In this document: piece by piece, positions 7,172-14,818 of the stretch
Numbering within the stretch: position 1 is the first letter of the stretch
Layout: each line of letters starts with the position of its first letter
DNA from: Bacteroidota bacterium
GTDB lineage: Bacteria > Bacteroidota > Bacteroidia > Chitinophagales > Chitinophagaceae
Direction of reading: 5' to 3'
Assembly (NCBI GenBank): GCA_023429985.1
Contig: JAEZCV010000207.1
Span: 1 to 16,742 of the forward strand
Length of the DNA: 16,742 nt
Notes under the pieces: model-generated
The model's database searches: none
Told to the model about the DNA's origin: nothing
Seen by the model: only the letters and a program-made list of their open reading frames with translations
Translations under genes and position numbers: made by a program

Positions 7172-7205
7172 AAAGGTTATCGCCAGGTAACCTTTTTTAT
7201 TTTTC
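7172..7205 (+). terminator. intrinsic terminator after the T9SS gene
   Basis: AAAGGTTA (7172-7179) pairs perfectly with TAACCTTT (7188-7195) around an 8-base loop, followed by TTTATTTTT. It begins 23 bp past the stop at 7149 and separates the secreted-protein gene from the helicase gene at 7244. Confidence 0.8.
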
Positions 7206-7243
7206 TGGGGCAGGCTGCCTATTTTTATAGATTAATTAGTTGT

Positions 7244-8572
7244 ATGGCCAATCCCGGTTTTTCTATTCCCCGCATTCTCGAAGTTTTAGATATCAATGCG
7301 CTTAATGAAATGCAGGAAACTTCCCTGGAAGTAACACAAAAGGAAGATGAGCTTATTATTCTTTCCGCAACAGGTTCTGGTAAAACGCTTGCTTTTCTTT
7401 TGCCTCTTGTTAGAGATATGGAAATTCCGGTATCCTCAACACAGGCAATGATCATTGTTCCTTCGCGCGAACTTGCCCTGCAAATTGAACAGGTTTTCAG
7501 GTCCATGCAAACAGGTTTGAAGATCACGGCATGTTATGGCGGGCATAAACGCGAGATCGAAGAAAATAATCTGTTGCAACCTCCTGCCATTATTGTTGGA
7601 ACGCCTGGAAGAATTGCTGACCATTTAAGAAGAGGCAACATTACAAAGGATTCGATCACACATCTTGTATTAGATGAATTTGATAAAACTCTTGAAACAG
7701 GATTTGTAGAGGAGGTTGAATATATATTTTCCGAATTAAGTTCTGTAAAAAAGAAAATCCTCACGTCTGCCACCGAAGCAGTTGACATCCCGGGTTTCTT
7801 TAAACTAAATGCAACCAAAAAACTAGATTTTCTACCTGGAGACAAATCAACTACCGAAGCTTTAAGCATTCAGGTGTTGAAGTCGCCGGAAAAAGATAAA
7901 ATTGAATCGGTATTTAAACTTATCTGCTATTTAGGAAATCGTTCAAGTATTATTTTCTGTAACCATCGCGAGGCAGTTGAAAGAACCAGTAAAATGCTTG
8001 CCGATAAAGGTATCATCAATACTTATTACCATGGTGCTATGGAGCAAAAGGACCGGGAAGTGGCCCTGGCTAAATTCAGGAATGGCAGTATCAATTTTCT
8101 TGTTACCACCGATCTTGCTTCAAGAGGACTGGACATATCCAACATTCGCTACATCATTCATTACCATCTTCCTGCAACCGAAGAAGTATTTACACACCGC
8201 AATGGAAGAACGGCAAGAATGGATGCCAGTGGAACGGCTATCCTGGTTCTTAACGATGAAGAGAAGTTGCCGGATTATATTAAATCAGAAGTTGAAAACA
8301 TATCGCTTCCCGATGAACTTGAACTTCCGGAAAAACCAAAATGGACAACATTTTTCATTGGTGCAGGAAAAAAGGACAAGGTAAACAAGATCGATATTGT
8401 TGGATTTTTTTCCAACAGGGGTGAGTTGAAAAAAGAAGATATTGGAATAATTGAAGTGAAGGATTTCTTTTCATTTGCTGCCATAAGAAAAGTAAAAGCC
8501 AGCAACGTATTGCAATTGATCAAAGGACAAAAGATCAAGAACCAGAAAGTTAAGATCGATATTGCTAAATAA
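7244..8572 (+). CDS. DbpA-like DEAD-box RNA helicase
   Basis: This 442-residue superfamily 2 helicase unwinds RNA using ATP. Motifs in order: Q-motif region LNEMQ (20-24), Walker A SATGSGKT (41-48), VPSRELALQ (72-80), GTPGRI (119-124), motif II DEFD (144-147) in place of DEAD, SAT (175-177), IIFCNHR (236-242), TTDLASRGLDI (288-298) and HRNGRTAR (318-325). The C-terminal part (about 367-440) with FFIGAGKKDKV, IGIIEVKDFFSFAAI and LIKGQKIKNQKVKI resembles the DbpA RNA-binding domain, which in E. coli directs the enzyme to 23S rRNA hairpin 92. A role in large-subunit assembly is therefore likely, though only E. coli-type DbpA is established. The gene stands alone, between the terminators at 7172 and 8592. 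Confidence 0.9.
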   Translation: MANPGFSIPRILEVLDINALNEMQETSLEVTQKEDELIILSATGSGKTLAFLLPLVRDMEIPVSSTQAMIIVPSRELALQIEQVFRSMQTGLKITACYGGHKREIEENNLLQPPAIIVGTPGRIADHLRRGNITKDSITHLVLDEFDKTLETGFVEEVEYIFSELSSVKKKILTSATEAVDIPGFFKLNATKKLDFLPGDKSTTEALSIQVLKSPEKDKIESVFKLICYLGNRSSIIFCNHREAVERTSKMLADKGIINTYYHGAMEQKDREVALAKFRNGSINFLVTTDLASRGLDISNIRYIIHYHLPATEEVFTHRNGRTARMDASGTAILVLNDEEKLPDYIKSEVENISLPDELELPEKPKWTTFFIGAGKKDKVNKIDIVGFFSNRGELKKEDIGIIEVKDFFSFAAIRKVKASNVLQLIKGQKIKNQKVKIDIAK

Positions 8573-8591
8573 ATTTTGAACTAATTGTAAA

Positions 8592-8622
8592 AAAAATACT
8601 CCGCTTTTAACGGAGTATTTTT
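8592..8622. terminator. bidirectional terminator between convergent genes
   Basis: AAAAATACTCCG (8592-8603) pairs perfectly with CGGAGTATTTTT (8611-8622) over 12 bp around a 7-base loop. The + strand reading ends in a T-run, and the minus strand has eight Ts opposite the A-run at 8589-8596. It lies 19 bp beyond the helicase stop and 16 bp beyond the glutamine synthetase stop, so it ends both convergent transcripts. Confidence 0.9.
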
Positions 8623-8638
8623 ATTTGATTTATTCAGA

Positions 8639-10834
8639 TCATCTTAAAAATACCAGTTCCCTGTATTTTGGTAATGACCATTCTTTATCATCAACCATTT
8701 GTTCCAGTTTATCTACATGGTATCTTAACTCGCTGAAATATTTTTCTTTTACTTCTGTACAATAACCAATGGCTTTCTCCCTGGTATCTTCAATATGATT
8801 GCATTTTTTTCTGGCTTCCGTCATTTCTTCTGCAAGCACACTCACTTTGTTGATATGCCCCGAGATCTTGTTCAGCATTTCGGTGCGCTGGGTACATAAA
8901 CCATCTGCAAGTCCTGCTTCTTTTAAACCTCTTACATTTTCAAGTAAAGTATTCTGGTACCTGATAGCTGCAGGCAATACATGGTTGTGTGCCAGTTCAG
9001 CCATTAACCTGCTTTCGATCTGTACTTTCTTAATGTATTTCTCCAATTCAATCTCATGTCTTGCTTCCAGTTCGGTATGCGAATAGATCTTGTTGTTCTG
9101 AAATAAATTCATGGCCTTTTCGGTTACCATGGCATCCAAAGCAAGTGGAGTGGTTTTTAAATTAGGAAGTCCGCGGCGCTCTGCTTCCTGCTCCCACTCT
9201 TTACTGTAACCATCACCTTCAAACAATATTTTTTCACTGTCAACAATGTATTCACGAATCACATGCATGATGGCGATCTCTTTCTTTTCTCCTTTTTCAA
9301 TCAAAGCATCAACATCCTTTTTAAAATTTTTCAAAGTTTCTGCCATGATGGTATTTAAAACCGTCATGGGATTGGCGCAATTAGCAGTGGATCCAACAGC
9401 CCTGAATTCAAATTTATTTCCTGTAAAAGCAAATGGAGAGGTGCGGTTCCTGTCGGTATTATCCATCATCAGTTCCGGAATGCTCCTGTGTATTTCCATC
9501 TTCAACATACTTTCATCCGTTTCATCCATATTCTCCGTTACCCTTTCCTTCACTTCATTTAATACTCGGGAAAGGTATTGTCCAATAAACACAGAAATGA
9601 TAGCAGGTGGTGCTTCATTGGCGCCCAAACGAAAATCATTACTTGCCGAGGCAATGGAAGCTCTTAACAAATCGGCATAGTCATGCACGGCTTTAATGCT
9701 GTTGACAAAAAATGTCAGGAACATTAAATTCGTCTTTGGTGTTTTTCCCGGAGCAAGCAGGTTAATGCCTGTATCGGTGGCAAGGCTCCAGTTGTTATGT
9801 TTACCACTTCCATTAATTCCTGCAAATGGTTTTTCATGTAACAACACTCTTAATTTGTGGCGGGCAGCAACACGACTCATAACATCCATGAGCAAGGTGT
9901 TATGATCTACTGCGATATTTACCTCTTCAAAAATAGGTGCACATTCAAATTGCGCGGGCGCCACTTCATTATGACGTGTACGCAAAGGAATTCCAAGCCT
10001 GTAACTTTCTTTTTCAAAATCTCTCATGAAAGCATAGATCCTTTCAGGAATGGATCCGAAATAATGATCTTCCAGTTGTTGCCCCTTAGCAGGGTTATGG
10101 CCAAATACAGTGCGACCGCATAACAATAAATCTGGTCTTGCATTGAACAAACCTTCATCTACCACAAAATATTCCTGTTCCCATCCTAATGTTGGAACAA
10201 CGCGGCTCACATTACGATCGAAATAATGACAAACATCAACGGCTGCATGGTTAATGGCCTCAATTGCTTTTAACAATGGGGCTTTATAATCCAGTGACTC
10301 ACCTGTATAGGAAACAAAAATGGTAGGAATGCAAAGTGTTTTTCCATAACCAATATCCATGATAAATGCAGGTGAAGATGGATCCCATGCTGTATATCCA
10401 CGTGCTTCAAAAGTTGCCCGCAATCCTCCGCTTGGGAAGGAAGAGGCATCGGGTTCCTGCTGTATCAATGCATCACCTTCAAATTGCTCGATAGGTGTGC
10501 CATCACTCTTTAATGTAAAAAACGAATCATGCTTTTCTGCTGTTGTACCGGTTAAGGGCTGAAACCAGTGTGTATAATGTGTAACACCCTTTGTTTCTGC
10601 CCATGCCCGGATGCCGTTGGCAATTTGGGCGGCCATGGATCGGTCGATCTTTTGCCCGGCTTTGATAGAGCCCATCAGGCTTTTAAATGCTTCATCACTC
10701 AGGAACTGGCGCGCTACCTGGTCGGTAAATACGTTTTCCGCAAAAATGGCAGTGATCTTGGTAGTGTTGGTAGCTTCGCAAATAACCTCTTTAGGTTCCA
10801 GCAGGTTTTTTAAAGCATTAAATCGAAGTGACAT
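8639..10834 (-). CDS. glnN: type III glutamine synthetase
   Basis: Glutamine synthetase joins ammonia to glutamate using ATP. This is the large GSIII form of Bacteroidota and cyanobacteria (about 730 residues, hexamers stacked as dodecamers), not the GSI form of about 470. From ATG 10834 it has 731 residues. Motifs include HYTHWFQPLTG (86-96), LGWEQEYFVVD (216-226, metal-binding glutamates), a middle RTRHNEVAPAQFECAPIFE and GINGSGKHNNWSL (339-351, active-site loop). The C-terminal third is helical and charged, as usual for GSIII. A TTG six codons upstream (10852) keeps the frame open, but ATG gives the natural MSLRFNALKNL start. The gene is apparently monocistronic; no PII or adenylyltransferase gene is nearby, consistent with GSIII not being adenylylated in the standard manner. 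Confidence 0.95.
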   Translation of the reverse strand: MSLRFNALKNLLEPKEVICEATNTTKITAIFAENVFTDQVARQFLSDEAFKSLMGSIKAGQKIDRSMAAQIANGIRAWAETKGVTHYTHWFQPLTGTTAEKHDSFFTLKSDGTPIEQFEGDALIQQEPDASSFPSGGLRATFEARGYTAWDPSSPAFIMDIGYGKTLCIPTIFVSYTGESLDYKAPLLKAIEAINHAAVDVCHYFDRNVSRVVPTLGWEQEYFVVDEGLFNARPDLLLCGRTVFGHNPAKGQQLEDHYFGSIPERIYAFMRDFEKESYRLGIPLRTRHNEVAPAQFECAPIFEEVNIAVDHNTLLMDVMSRVAARHKLRVLLHEKPFAGINGSGKHNNWSLATDTGINLLAPGKTPKTNLMFLTFFVNSIKAVHDYADLLRASIASASNDFRLGANEAPPAIISVFIGQYLSRVLNEVKERVTENMDETDESMLKMEIHRSIPELMMDNTDRNRTSPFAFTGNKFEFRAVGSTANCANPMTVLNTIMAETLKNFKKDVDALIEKGEKKEIAIMHVIREYIVDSEKILFEGDGYSKEWEQEAERRGLPNLKTTPLALDAMVTEKAMNLFQNNKIYSHTELEARHEIELEKYIKKVQIESRLMAELAHNHVLPAAIRYQNTLLENVRGLKEAGLADGLCTQRTEMLNKISGHINKVSVLAEEMTEARKKCNHIEDTREKAIGYCTEVKEKYFSELRYHVDKLEQMVDDKEWSLPKYRELVFLR

Positions 10835-10849
10835 ATGAAGAAGTTTCAA

Positions 10850-10857
10850 CAAAGGAA
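10850..10857 (-). promoter_or_regulatory. candidate -7 element of glnN
   Basis: On the minus strand TTCCTTTG matches TAnnTTTG at all fixed positions but one. It would start transcription near 10845, about eleven bases before the preferred ATG at 10834, supporting that start over the TTG at 10852, which would lie inside or before the promoter. Confidence 0.4.
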
Positions 10858-10921
10858 ATGTATTCCGAAGAAAAATGAAAAAATTTTCGGGAATTGAGGG
10901 AAATTGGTGGATAAAACCACT

Positions 10922-10945
10922 AAAAACTCATCTTTTTTTAATGAG
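10922..10945 (-). terminator. weak terminator after the membrane protein gene
   Basis: On the minus strand CTCAT (10945-10941) can pair with ATGAG (10931-10927) over 5 bp around a 9-base A-rich loop, followed by TTTTT (10926-10922). The stem is short, so termination may be partial and some transcripts may run on into glnN. It starts about 40 bp past the stop at 10987. Confidence 0.35.
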
Positions 10946-10986
10946 GTAATAGAAAAATTGGAAAATTGGACGGAAAAACCAATATT

Positions 10987-12261
10987 TTAATTTTTCTTCA
11001 TATCACCTAGAATCAGGTCGTTTATCTTTTTCCAGTCGATATAGGCGGCCATGGGAACAATTAAAAAGGGGAGAATTATGCTGCGGTAGCGAACGATGGC
11101 ACCTACTACATTTACGCTATAACCAATGATCATCAGCACGGAAAAAGAAAAAAACAGGCAAAACAGCAGAAAAGGATTAATTGTTCTTTCACGGGTTCGC
11201 CAAACCAGGAAAATTAAAAAAAACAGGATAAGAATGTTGATCTCCACCGCCGCGGCCAGAGAGAGCAGGTGCCTAACATCGGTGGGAAAGGGTCTTAAAA
11301 TGCTTAATGTAAAAGCCTGGGGCGCTTGCAAAATAAAGCTTTTGACAGATGGTTCAAGTGCTGCTACATTTACTGCCGAACCTCCTCCAAGAGACCGGAA
11401 TTCGCCTTGTTTTATAGCTAATACTTTTGGAAAATCAAATCGTGGATGAATATATTTCCCGGTAAAAAATACGAACAGGAACCCGGTGTACACAATAAAA
11501 AAAGTTCTTAAATGATGTTTTTGAAGCCGGTGTGCCATCGTCCAGGTAAATAATCCTCCCAGCAAGGGAAGCAGAAGGAAATTTCGAAGGGCCAGCACCA
11601 TAAACATTCCCAGCAGAATTGTACATACACGGCCTGCTTTGAATTGTTTTTCTTTCAACCCAAAATAAAAGCTGTAAACAACCAGTGCAATGCCCGTAAA
11701 AATCAGTCCGTCCTTATGCAATCCGCTGGTCCAGTATAAAAAAGACGGTACTAAAAAAGTTGCCAGCAGAACAGGTATTTTTTTCCCTGGAAATTCTTCC
11801 TTCATTACCCGGAAAATTGCCAAGGGTCCAAACATTGATAGAAAACTGAAAAATATGAGGTTGGTATAATAATTACCAAGACTAAGCAGGTTAAAAATGG
11901 AAAGTATCTTAATAAAAAAATTTCCTTTGAAATCGTTCCACCACGAATCTTTGGTTACAAGAAAATTCGTGTAACCATTATCGTAGTTATTCCGGAAAAG
12001 GCTTTTAAAAAATTCGGCGGGGTCTGATTTCAGCAGGTAAAATTCCTGGATGCTTTCATAATGATAGGCCCAGGTATCAACCATTTGAGCCAGGTTTCCA
12101 TAATACACACCAATCCAGCCATAAAAAATACCTGCCATCACTTTTAAAAGAAAAAAAATGATCAGCTGCGAGGAGGTAAGTCCTGAACGGGTGAAAAATT
12201 TTACTTTGGTAACCAGCCACGCAAAAAAGATCAGGTAGGCCGCAAACAGGAGATGATCCAA
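10987..12261 (-). CDS. polytopic membrane protein, polysaccharide polymerase (Wzy/EpsG)-like
   Basis: This 424-residue protein has about ten hydrophobic segments (near 3-18, 33-52, 132-150, 160-178, 186-201, 212-228, 230-245, 253-268, 338-354, 362-384, 395-408). Between spans lie a large loop at about 55-115 with DTWAYHYES (62-70), a motif SGLHKDG (179-185), a second loop ending in RPFPTD (323-328), and RYRSIILPFL (391-400). These resemble features of polymerase- or glycosyltransferase-like integral membrane proteins of surface polysaccharide assembly, but I cannot assign a substrate. The only start keeping the first span is TTG at 12261; an in-frame TAA lies nine bases upstream and the first ATG is at residue 42. 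There is no polysaccharide cluster around it, so the gene is an orphan. Confidence 0.75.
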   Translation of the reverse strand: MDHLLFAAYLIFFAWLVTKVKFFTRSGLTSSQLIIFFLLKVMAGIFYGWIGVYYGNLAQMVDTWAYHYESIQEFYLLKSDPAEFFKSLFRNNYDNGYTNFLVTKDSWWNDFKGNFFIKILSIFNLLSLGNYYTNLIFFSFLSMFGPLAIFRVMKEEFPGKKIPVLLATFLVPSFLYWTSGLHKDGLIFTGIALVVYSFYFGLKEKQFKAGRVCTILLGMFMVLALRNFLLLPLLGGLFTWTMAHRLQKHHLRTFFIVYTGFLFVFFTGKYIHPRFDFPKVLAIKQGEFRSLGGGSAVNVAALEPSVKSFILQAPQAFTLSILRPFPTDVRHLLSLAAAVEINILILFFLIFLVWRTRERTINPFLLFCLFFSFSVLMIIGYSVNVVGAIVRYRSIILPFLIVPMAAYIDWKKINDLILGDMKKN

Positions 12262-12293
12262 ATTAATTTAGGTTTTCCGGCACAAAATAGAAA

Positions 12294-12316
12294 AACTTAA
12301 GCACTAAGTTAAGCAC
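12294..12316. repeat. overlapping direct and inverted repeat in a divergent promoter region
   Basis: TTAAGCAC occurs twice, at 12297-12304 and 12309-12316, with a 12-base period. AACTTA (12294-12299) and TAAGTT (12305-12310) form an inverted repeat with a 5-base spacer in the same place. The site lies in the 160-bp gap between the leftward membrane protein gene and rightward purL, about 90 bp upstream of the purL -7 element. It could be an operator, but chance is not excluded. Confidence 0.3.
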
Positions 12317-12407
12317 CCGGTTTTATGGGCCTAACCTGGAAAAGGCTAACTCCTTAAGGGATAACCCTGTTTTTCAAACACGATTTTATTTCTTTCCCGC
12401 ATCACCT

Positions 12408-12415
12408 TAGCTTTG
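12408..12415 (+). promoter_or_regulatory. -7 promoter element of purL
   Basis: TAGCTTTG is a perfect TAnnTTTG match ending six bases before the ATG at 12422. Transcription should begin at about 12420, so the mRNA would have at most a couple of untranslated bases. This also argues against the in-frame TTG at 12413, which lies within the element. Confidence 0.6.
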
Positions 12416-12421
12416 CCATCC

Positions 12422-14656
12422 ATGGAAATCACAGCAAAGACCGCACAACAGCTCCGTTTAACCGAAGAAGAATTTGAATTAATTAAGAAGAAACTGGGCC
12501 GGACGCCCAATTTTAATGAACTCTGTGCTTTTTCGGGCATGTGGAGTGAACATTGCAGCTATAAGAATTCTATCAAATGGCTGAAAACACTTCCACGGGA
12601 AGGTGCTAAAATGCTGGTGAAGGCCGGTGAGGAAAATGCAGGCCTCATGGATATTGGCGATGGATATGGCGTTGTTTTTAAGATTGAATCGCACAACCAT
12701 CCTTCTGCCATTGAACCCTTCCAGGGTGCTGCAACCGGTGTTGGCGGAATTCATCGAGATATATTTACAATGGGTGCCCGGCCCATCGCTGCATTAAATT
12801 CTTTGCGCTTCGGTGATCTTTCCGAACAAAAAACTCAACACCTTCTTGCAGGAGTAGTTCATGGTATTGGCCATTATGGTAATTGTTTTGGGGTTCCCAC
12901 TGTAGGTGGTGAAATTTATTTCGACAAATGTTATCATACTAATCCACTGGTAAATGCTATGAGTGTTGGTATTGTAAAAGCAGGAAAAACCGTTTCTGCA
13001 ACTGCCCTTGGCGAAGGCAATCCTGTAATGTATGTGGGTAGTGCTACCGGGAAGGATGGAATTGGCGGTGCTTCTTTTGCTTCTGCCGATATTACTGCCG
13101 AAAGCACGGAAGAACTTCCTGCCGTTCAGGTAGGCGATCCATTCCAGGAAAAAAAATTACTCGAAGCATGTCTTGAAGTGATTGAAACGGGTGCTGTTGT
13201 GGGCATGCAGGATATGGGTGCTGCGGGTATTATTTGCTCAACCGCCGAAATGAGTGCAAAAGGTGAAGTGGGCATGCATATCGATTTAGATAAAGTGCCT
13301 ACGCGGCAACAACAAATGAAAGCCTGGGAACTCCTGCTTTCCGAAAGCCAGGAAAGAATGCTGTTGGTGGTTGAAAAAGGAAAGGAAGATGTTGTAAAAA
13401 AGGTTTTCGATAAATGGGACCTGGAAAGTGCAGTGATCGGCCATGTAACCACAGATAAATTGCTGAAGTTTTATGTGGATGGAAAACTGGAAGCAGAAAT
13501 TCCTGCCGAAGAACTGGTGCTGGGCGGCGGTGCTCCGCAATACGATCGTGAATATAAAGAGCCCTCTTATTTTAAAAAGATCGCGCAATTTAAACCTGAA
13601 GACGTGAAGCTGCCGGGTGATCTGAAGAACGTTGCCCAAAAACTCGTTCAACTTCCTTCCATTGCTTCCAAAAGATGGATATATAATCAATACGACAGCA
13701 TGGTGGGAACTGTAAATGCTTCTACGAATGCACCCAGCGATGCTGCTGTTGTTCTGGTTCAGGAAACAGGTAAGGCCTTAGCAGTTACAGTTGATGTAAA
13801 CAGCCGTTATGTTTATGCCGATCCTTATAAAGGTGCCATGATTGCCGTTGCCGAAGCGGCCAGGAATATTGTTTGTACCGGGGGCATACCTTTAGGTGTA
13901 ACCAACTGTTTGAATTTTGGAAATCCTTTCGATCCCGAAGTGTATTTCCAGTTTGTAAATGCTATTAAAGGTATGGGTGAAGCCTGCCGCAAGTTTGATA
14001 CACCTGTTACCGGTGGAAACGTAAGCTTTTACAACCAGAACCCCGATGGTCCTGTTTTTCCTACTCCAACCATTGGCATGGTAGGATTGATCAACGATCC
14101 TGCAAAGAAGATGACAATGAATTTTAAATCTTCCGGTGATGTACTATATATTCTTGGACCAGTAAATGATGATATCTCATCTTCTCAATACCTGAGTAAA
14201 ATTGCCGGTGTTGAATATTCTCCGGCACCCTATTTCAACCTTGATGAGGAATTTAAGGTGCAACAAATTTTAATGCAGCTGATTGAAAAAGATCTGATAC
14301 AATCTGCGCACGATATTAGCGAGGGTGGTTTGTTTCTAACCTTATGTGAAAGTGGTTTTGTAAACGATCTTGGTTTTGAAATTCAAACCCGGGATGGAAT
14401 TCGAAAAGATGCTTTTCTTTTTGGTGAAGGACAGAGCAGGGTAGTGGTTTCGGTAAGTGCAGCACAAACAGCATCATTTGAAAAACTGGTTAAAGATGTT
14501 CCATTCACAAAAATCGGCCGCGTGCATAATAAAAATATTTCAATTGATGGTAATGACTGGGGTGCAATCAGCAATTGGAAAAACATGTATGATACGGCCA
14601 TTGAGAAAATGCTTTCGAAGGAACTTGTTTCAGAGGGCGCTTTGGGAATGATATAA
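12422..14656 (+). CDS. purL: phosphoribosylformylglycinamidine synthase, PurL subunit
   Basis: PurL catalyses the fourth step of purine synthesis, converting FGAR to FGAM with ATP and ammonia from glutamine. At 744 residues this is the short form found in the PurL-PurS-PurQ complex, not the roughly 1,300-residue fused enzyme. It has no glutaminase domain, so purQ and purS must be elsewhere. Motifs are WSEHCSYK (41-48), ESHNHPS (89-95), EPFQGAATGVGGI with a following RDIFTMGARPIA, and the second-half ATP-binding repeat with VGTVNASTNAPSDAAVV. The start at 12422 is set by the -7 element just before it; an in-frame TTG three codons earlier is rejected. The gene appears to be transcribed alone from its own promoter and has a terminator-like hairpin after its stop. 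Confidence 0.96.
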   Translation: MEITAKTAQQLRLTEEEFELIKKKLGRTPNFNELCAFSGMWSEHCSYKNSIKWLKTLPREGAKMLVKAGEENAGLMDIGDGYGVVFKIESHNHPSAIEPFQGAATGVGGIHRDIFTMGARPIAALNSLRFGDLSEQKTQHLLAGVVHGIGHYGNCFGVPTVGGEIYFDKCYHTNPLVNAMSVGIVKAGKTVSATALGEGNPVMYVGSATGKDGIGGASFASADITAESTEELPAVQVGDPFQEKKLLEACLEVIETGAVVGMQDMGAAGIICSTAEMSAKGEVGMHIDLDKVPTRQQQMKAWELLLSESQERMLLVVEKGKEDVVKKVFDKWDLESAVIGHVTTDKLLKFYVDGKLEAEIPAEELVLGGGAPQYDREYKEPSYFKKIAQFKPEDVKLPGDLKNVAQKLVQLPSIASKRWIYNQYDSMVGTVNASTNAPSDAAVVLVQETGKALAVTVDVNSRYVYADPYKGAMIAVAEAARNIVCTGGIPLGVTNCLNFGNPFDPEVYFQFVNAIKGMGEACRKFDTPVTGGNVSFYNQNPDGPVFPTPTIGMVGLINDPAKKMTMNFKSSGDVLYILGPVNDDISSSQYLSKIAGVEYSPAPYFNLDEEFKVQQILMQLIEKDLIQSAHDISEGGLFLTLCESGFVNDLGFEIQTRDGIRKDAFLFGEGQSRVVVSVSAAQTASFEKLVKDVPFTKIGRVHNKNISIDGNDWGAISNWKNMYDTAIEKMLSKELVSEGALGMI

Positions 14657-14663
14657 TGTTAAG

Positions 14664-14695
14664 GGTTTTTCCACAACCTTGTTAAAACCTTTTTT
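14664..14695 (+). terminator. probable purL terminator
   Basis: GGTTTT (14664-14669) pairs with AAAACC (14684-14689), directly followed by TTTTTT (14690-14695). The stem is only 6 bp with a 14-base loop, so it is weak, but the U-tract and its place 8 bp after the purL stop support it. This makes the stronger hairpin at 14742 more likely to belong to the pyrG leader. Confidence 0.5.
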
Positions 14696-14713
14696 CTCAC
14701 TATAATTTTTACT

Positions 14714-14721
14714 TAGGTTTG
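14714..14721 (+). promoter_or_regulatory. -7 promoter element upstream of pyrG
   Basis: TAGGTTTG is a perfect TAnnTTTG match. Start of transcription would be expected around 14726, leaving a leader of about 93 bases before the pyrG ATG at 14819. No good -33 TTTG is seen, only T-rich sequence near 14690-14696. Confidence 0.5.
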
Positions 14722-14722
14722 C

Positions 14723-14794
14723 ATGACCTCCCGGAAGTTTTTGACCATTCCGCTGGTCATTATTTTTTTAAGCAACCTTCTTTTCGGTTGCTAA
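14723..14794 (+). CDS. possible 23-aa leader peptide of pyrG
   Basis: An ATG two bases after the TAGGTTTG element opens 23 codons ending in TAA at 14792-14794. The product starts MTSRKF, continues hydrophobic (LTIPLVIIFL) and ends LLFGC, resembling a lipoprotein signal sequence that stops right at the would-be lipidated cysteine. The frame runs across the hairpin and T-tract at 14742-14769 and the second hairpin at 14771-14792, so a ribosome on it would block both. It could be a regulatory leader peptide, a decayed lipoprotein start or chance. A caution: if transcription starts at about 14726, the ATG would not be in the mRNA. Confidence 0.3.
   Translation: MTSRKFLTIPLVIIFLSNLLFGC
14742..14769 (+). 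terminator. attenuator-like hairpin in the pyrG leader
   Basis: TGACCA (14742-14747) pairs with TGGTCA (14754-14759) around a 6-base loop, followed by TTA and seven Ts (14763-14769). This is terminator-shaped but lies downstream of the pyrG promoter element and 50 bp before the start codon, as attenuators do. The 5' arm has a rival copy of TGACC at 14724-14728, and the 3' arm (GCTGGT, 14752-14757) can pair instead with ACCAGC at 14794-14799, which would open the hairpin. Confidence 0.5.
14771..14792 (+). promoter_or_regulatory. second hairpin in the pyrG leader
   Basis: AGCAACC (14771-14777) pairs perfectly with GGTTGCT (14786-14792) over 7 bp around a pyrimidine-only 8-base loop (TTCTTTTC). 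It follows the T-tract of the first hairpin directly and lies 26 bp before the pyrG ATG. No T-run follows, so it is not a terminator on its own. Confidence 0.45.
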
Positions 14795-14818
14795 CCAGCT
14801 TTCAGATAATCATTTTTT

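Noticed and set aside
13286..13690. 134-codon frame antisense to purL
   Set aside because: It is fully covered by the well-supported purL gene and shows no family features.
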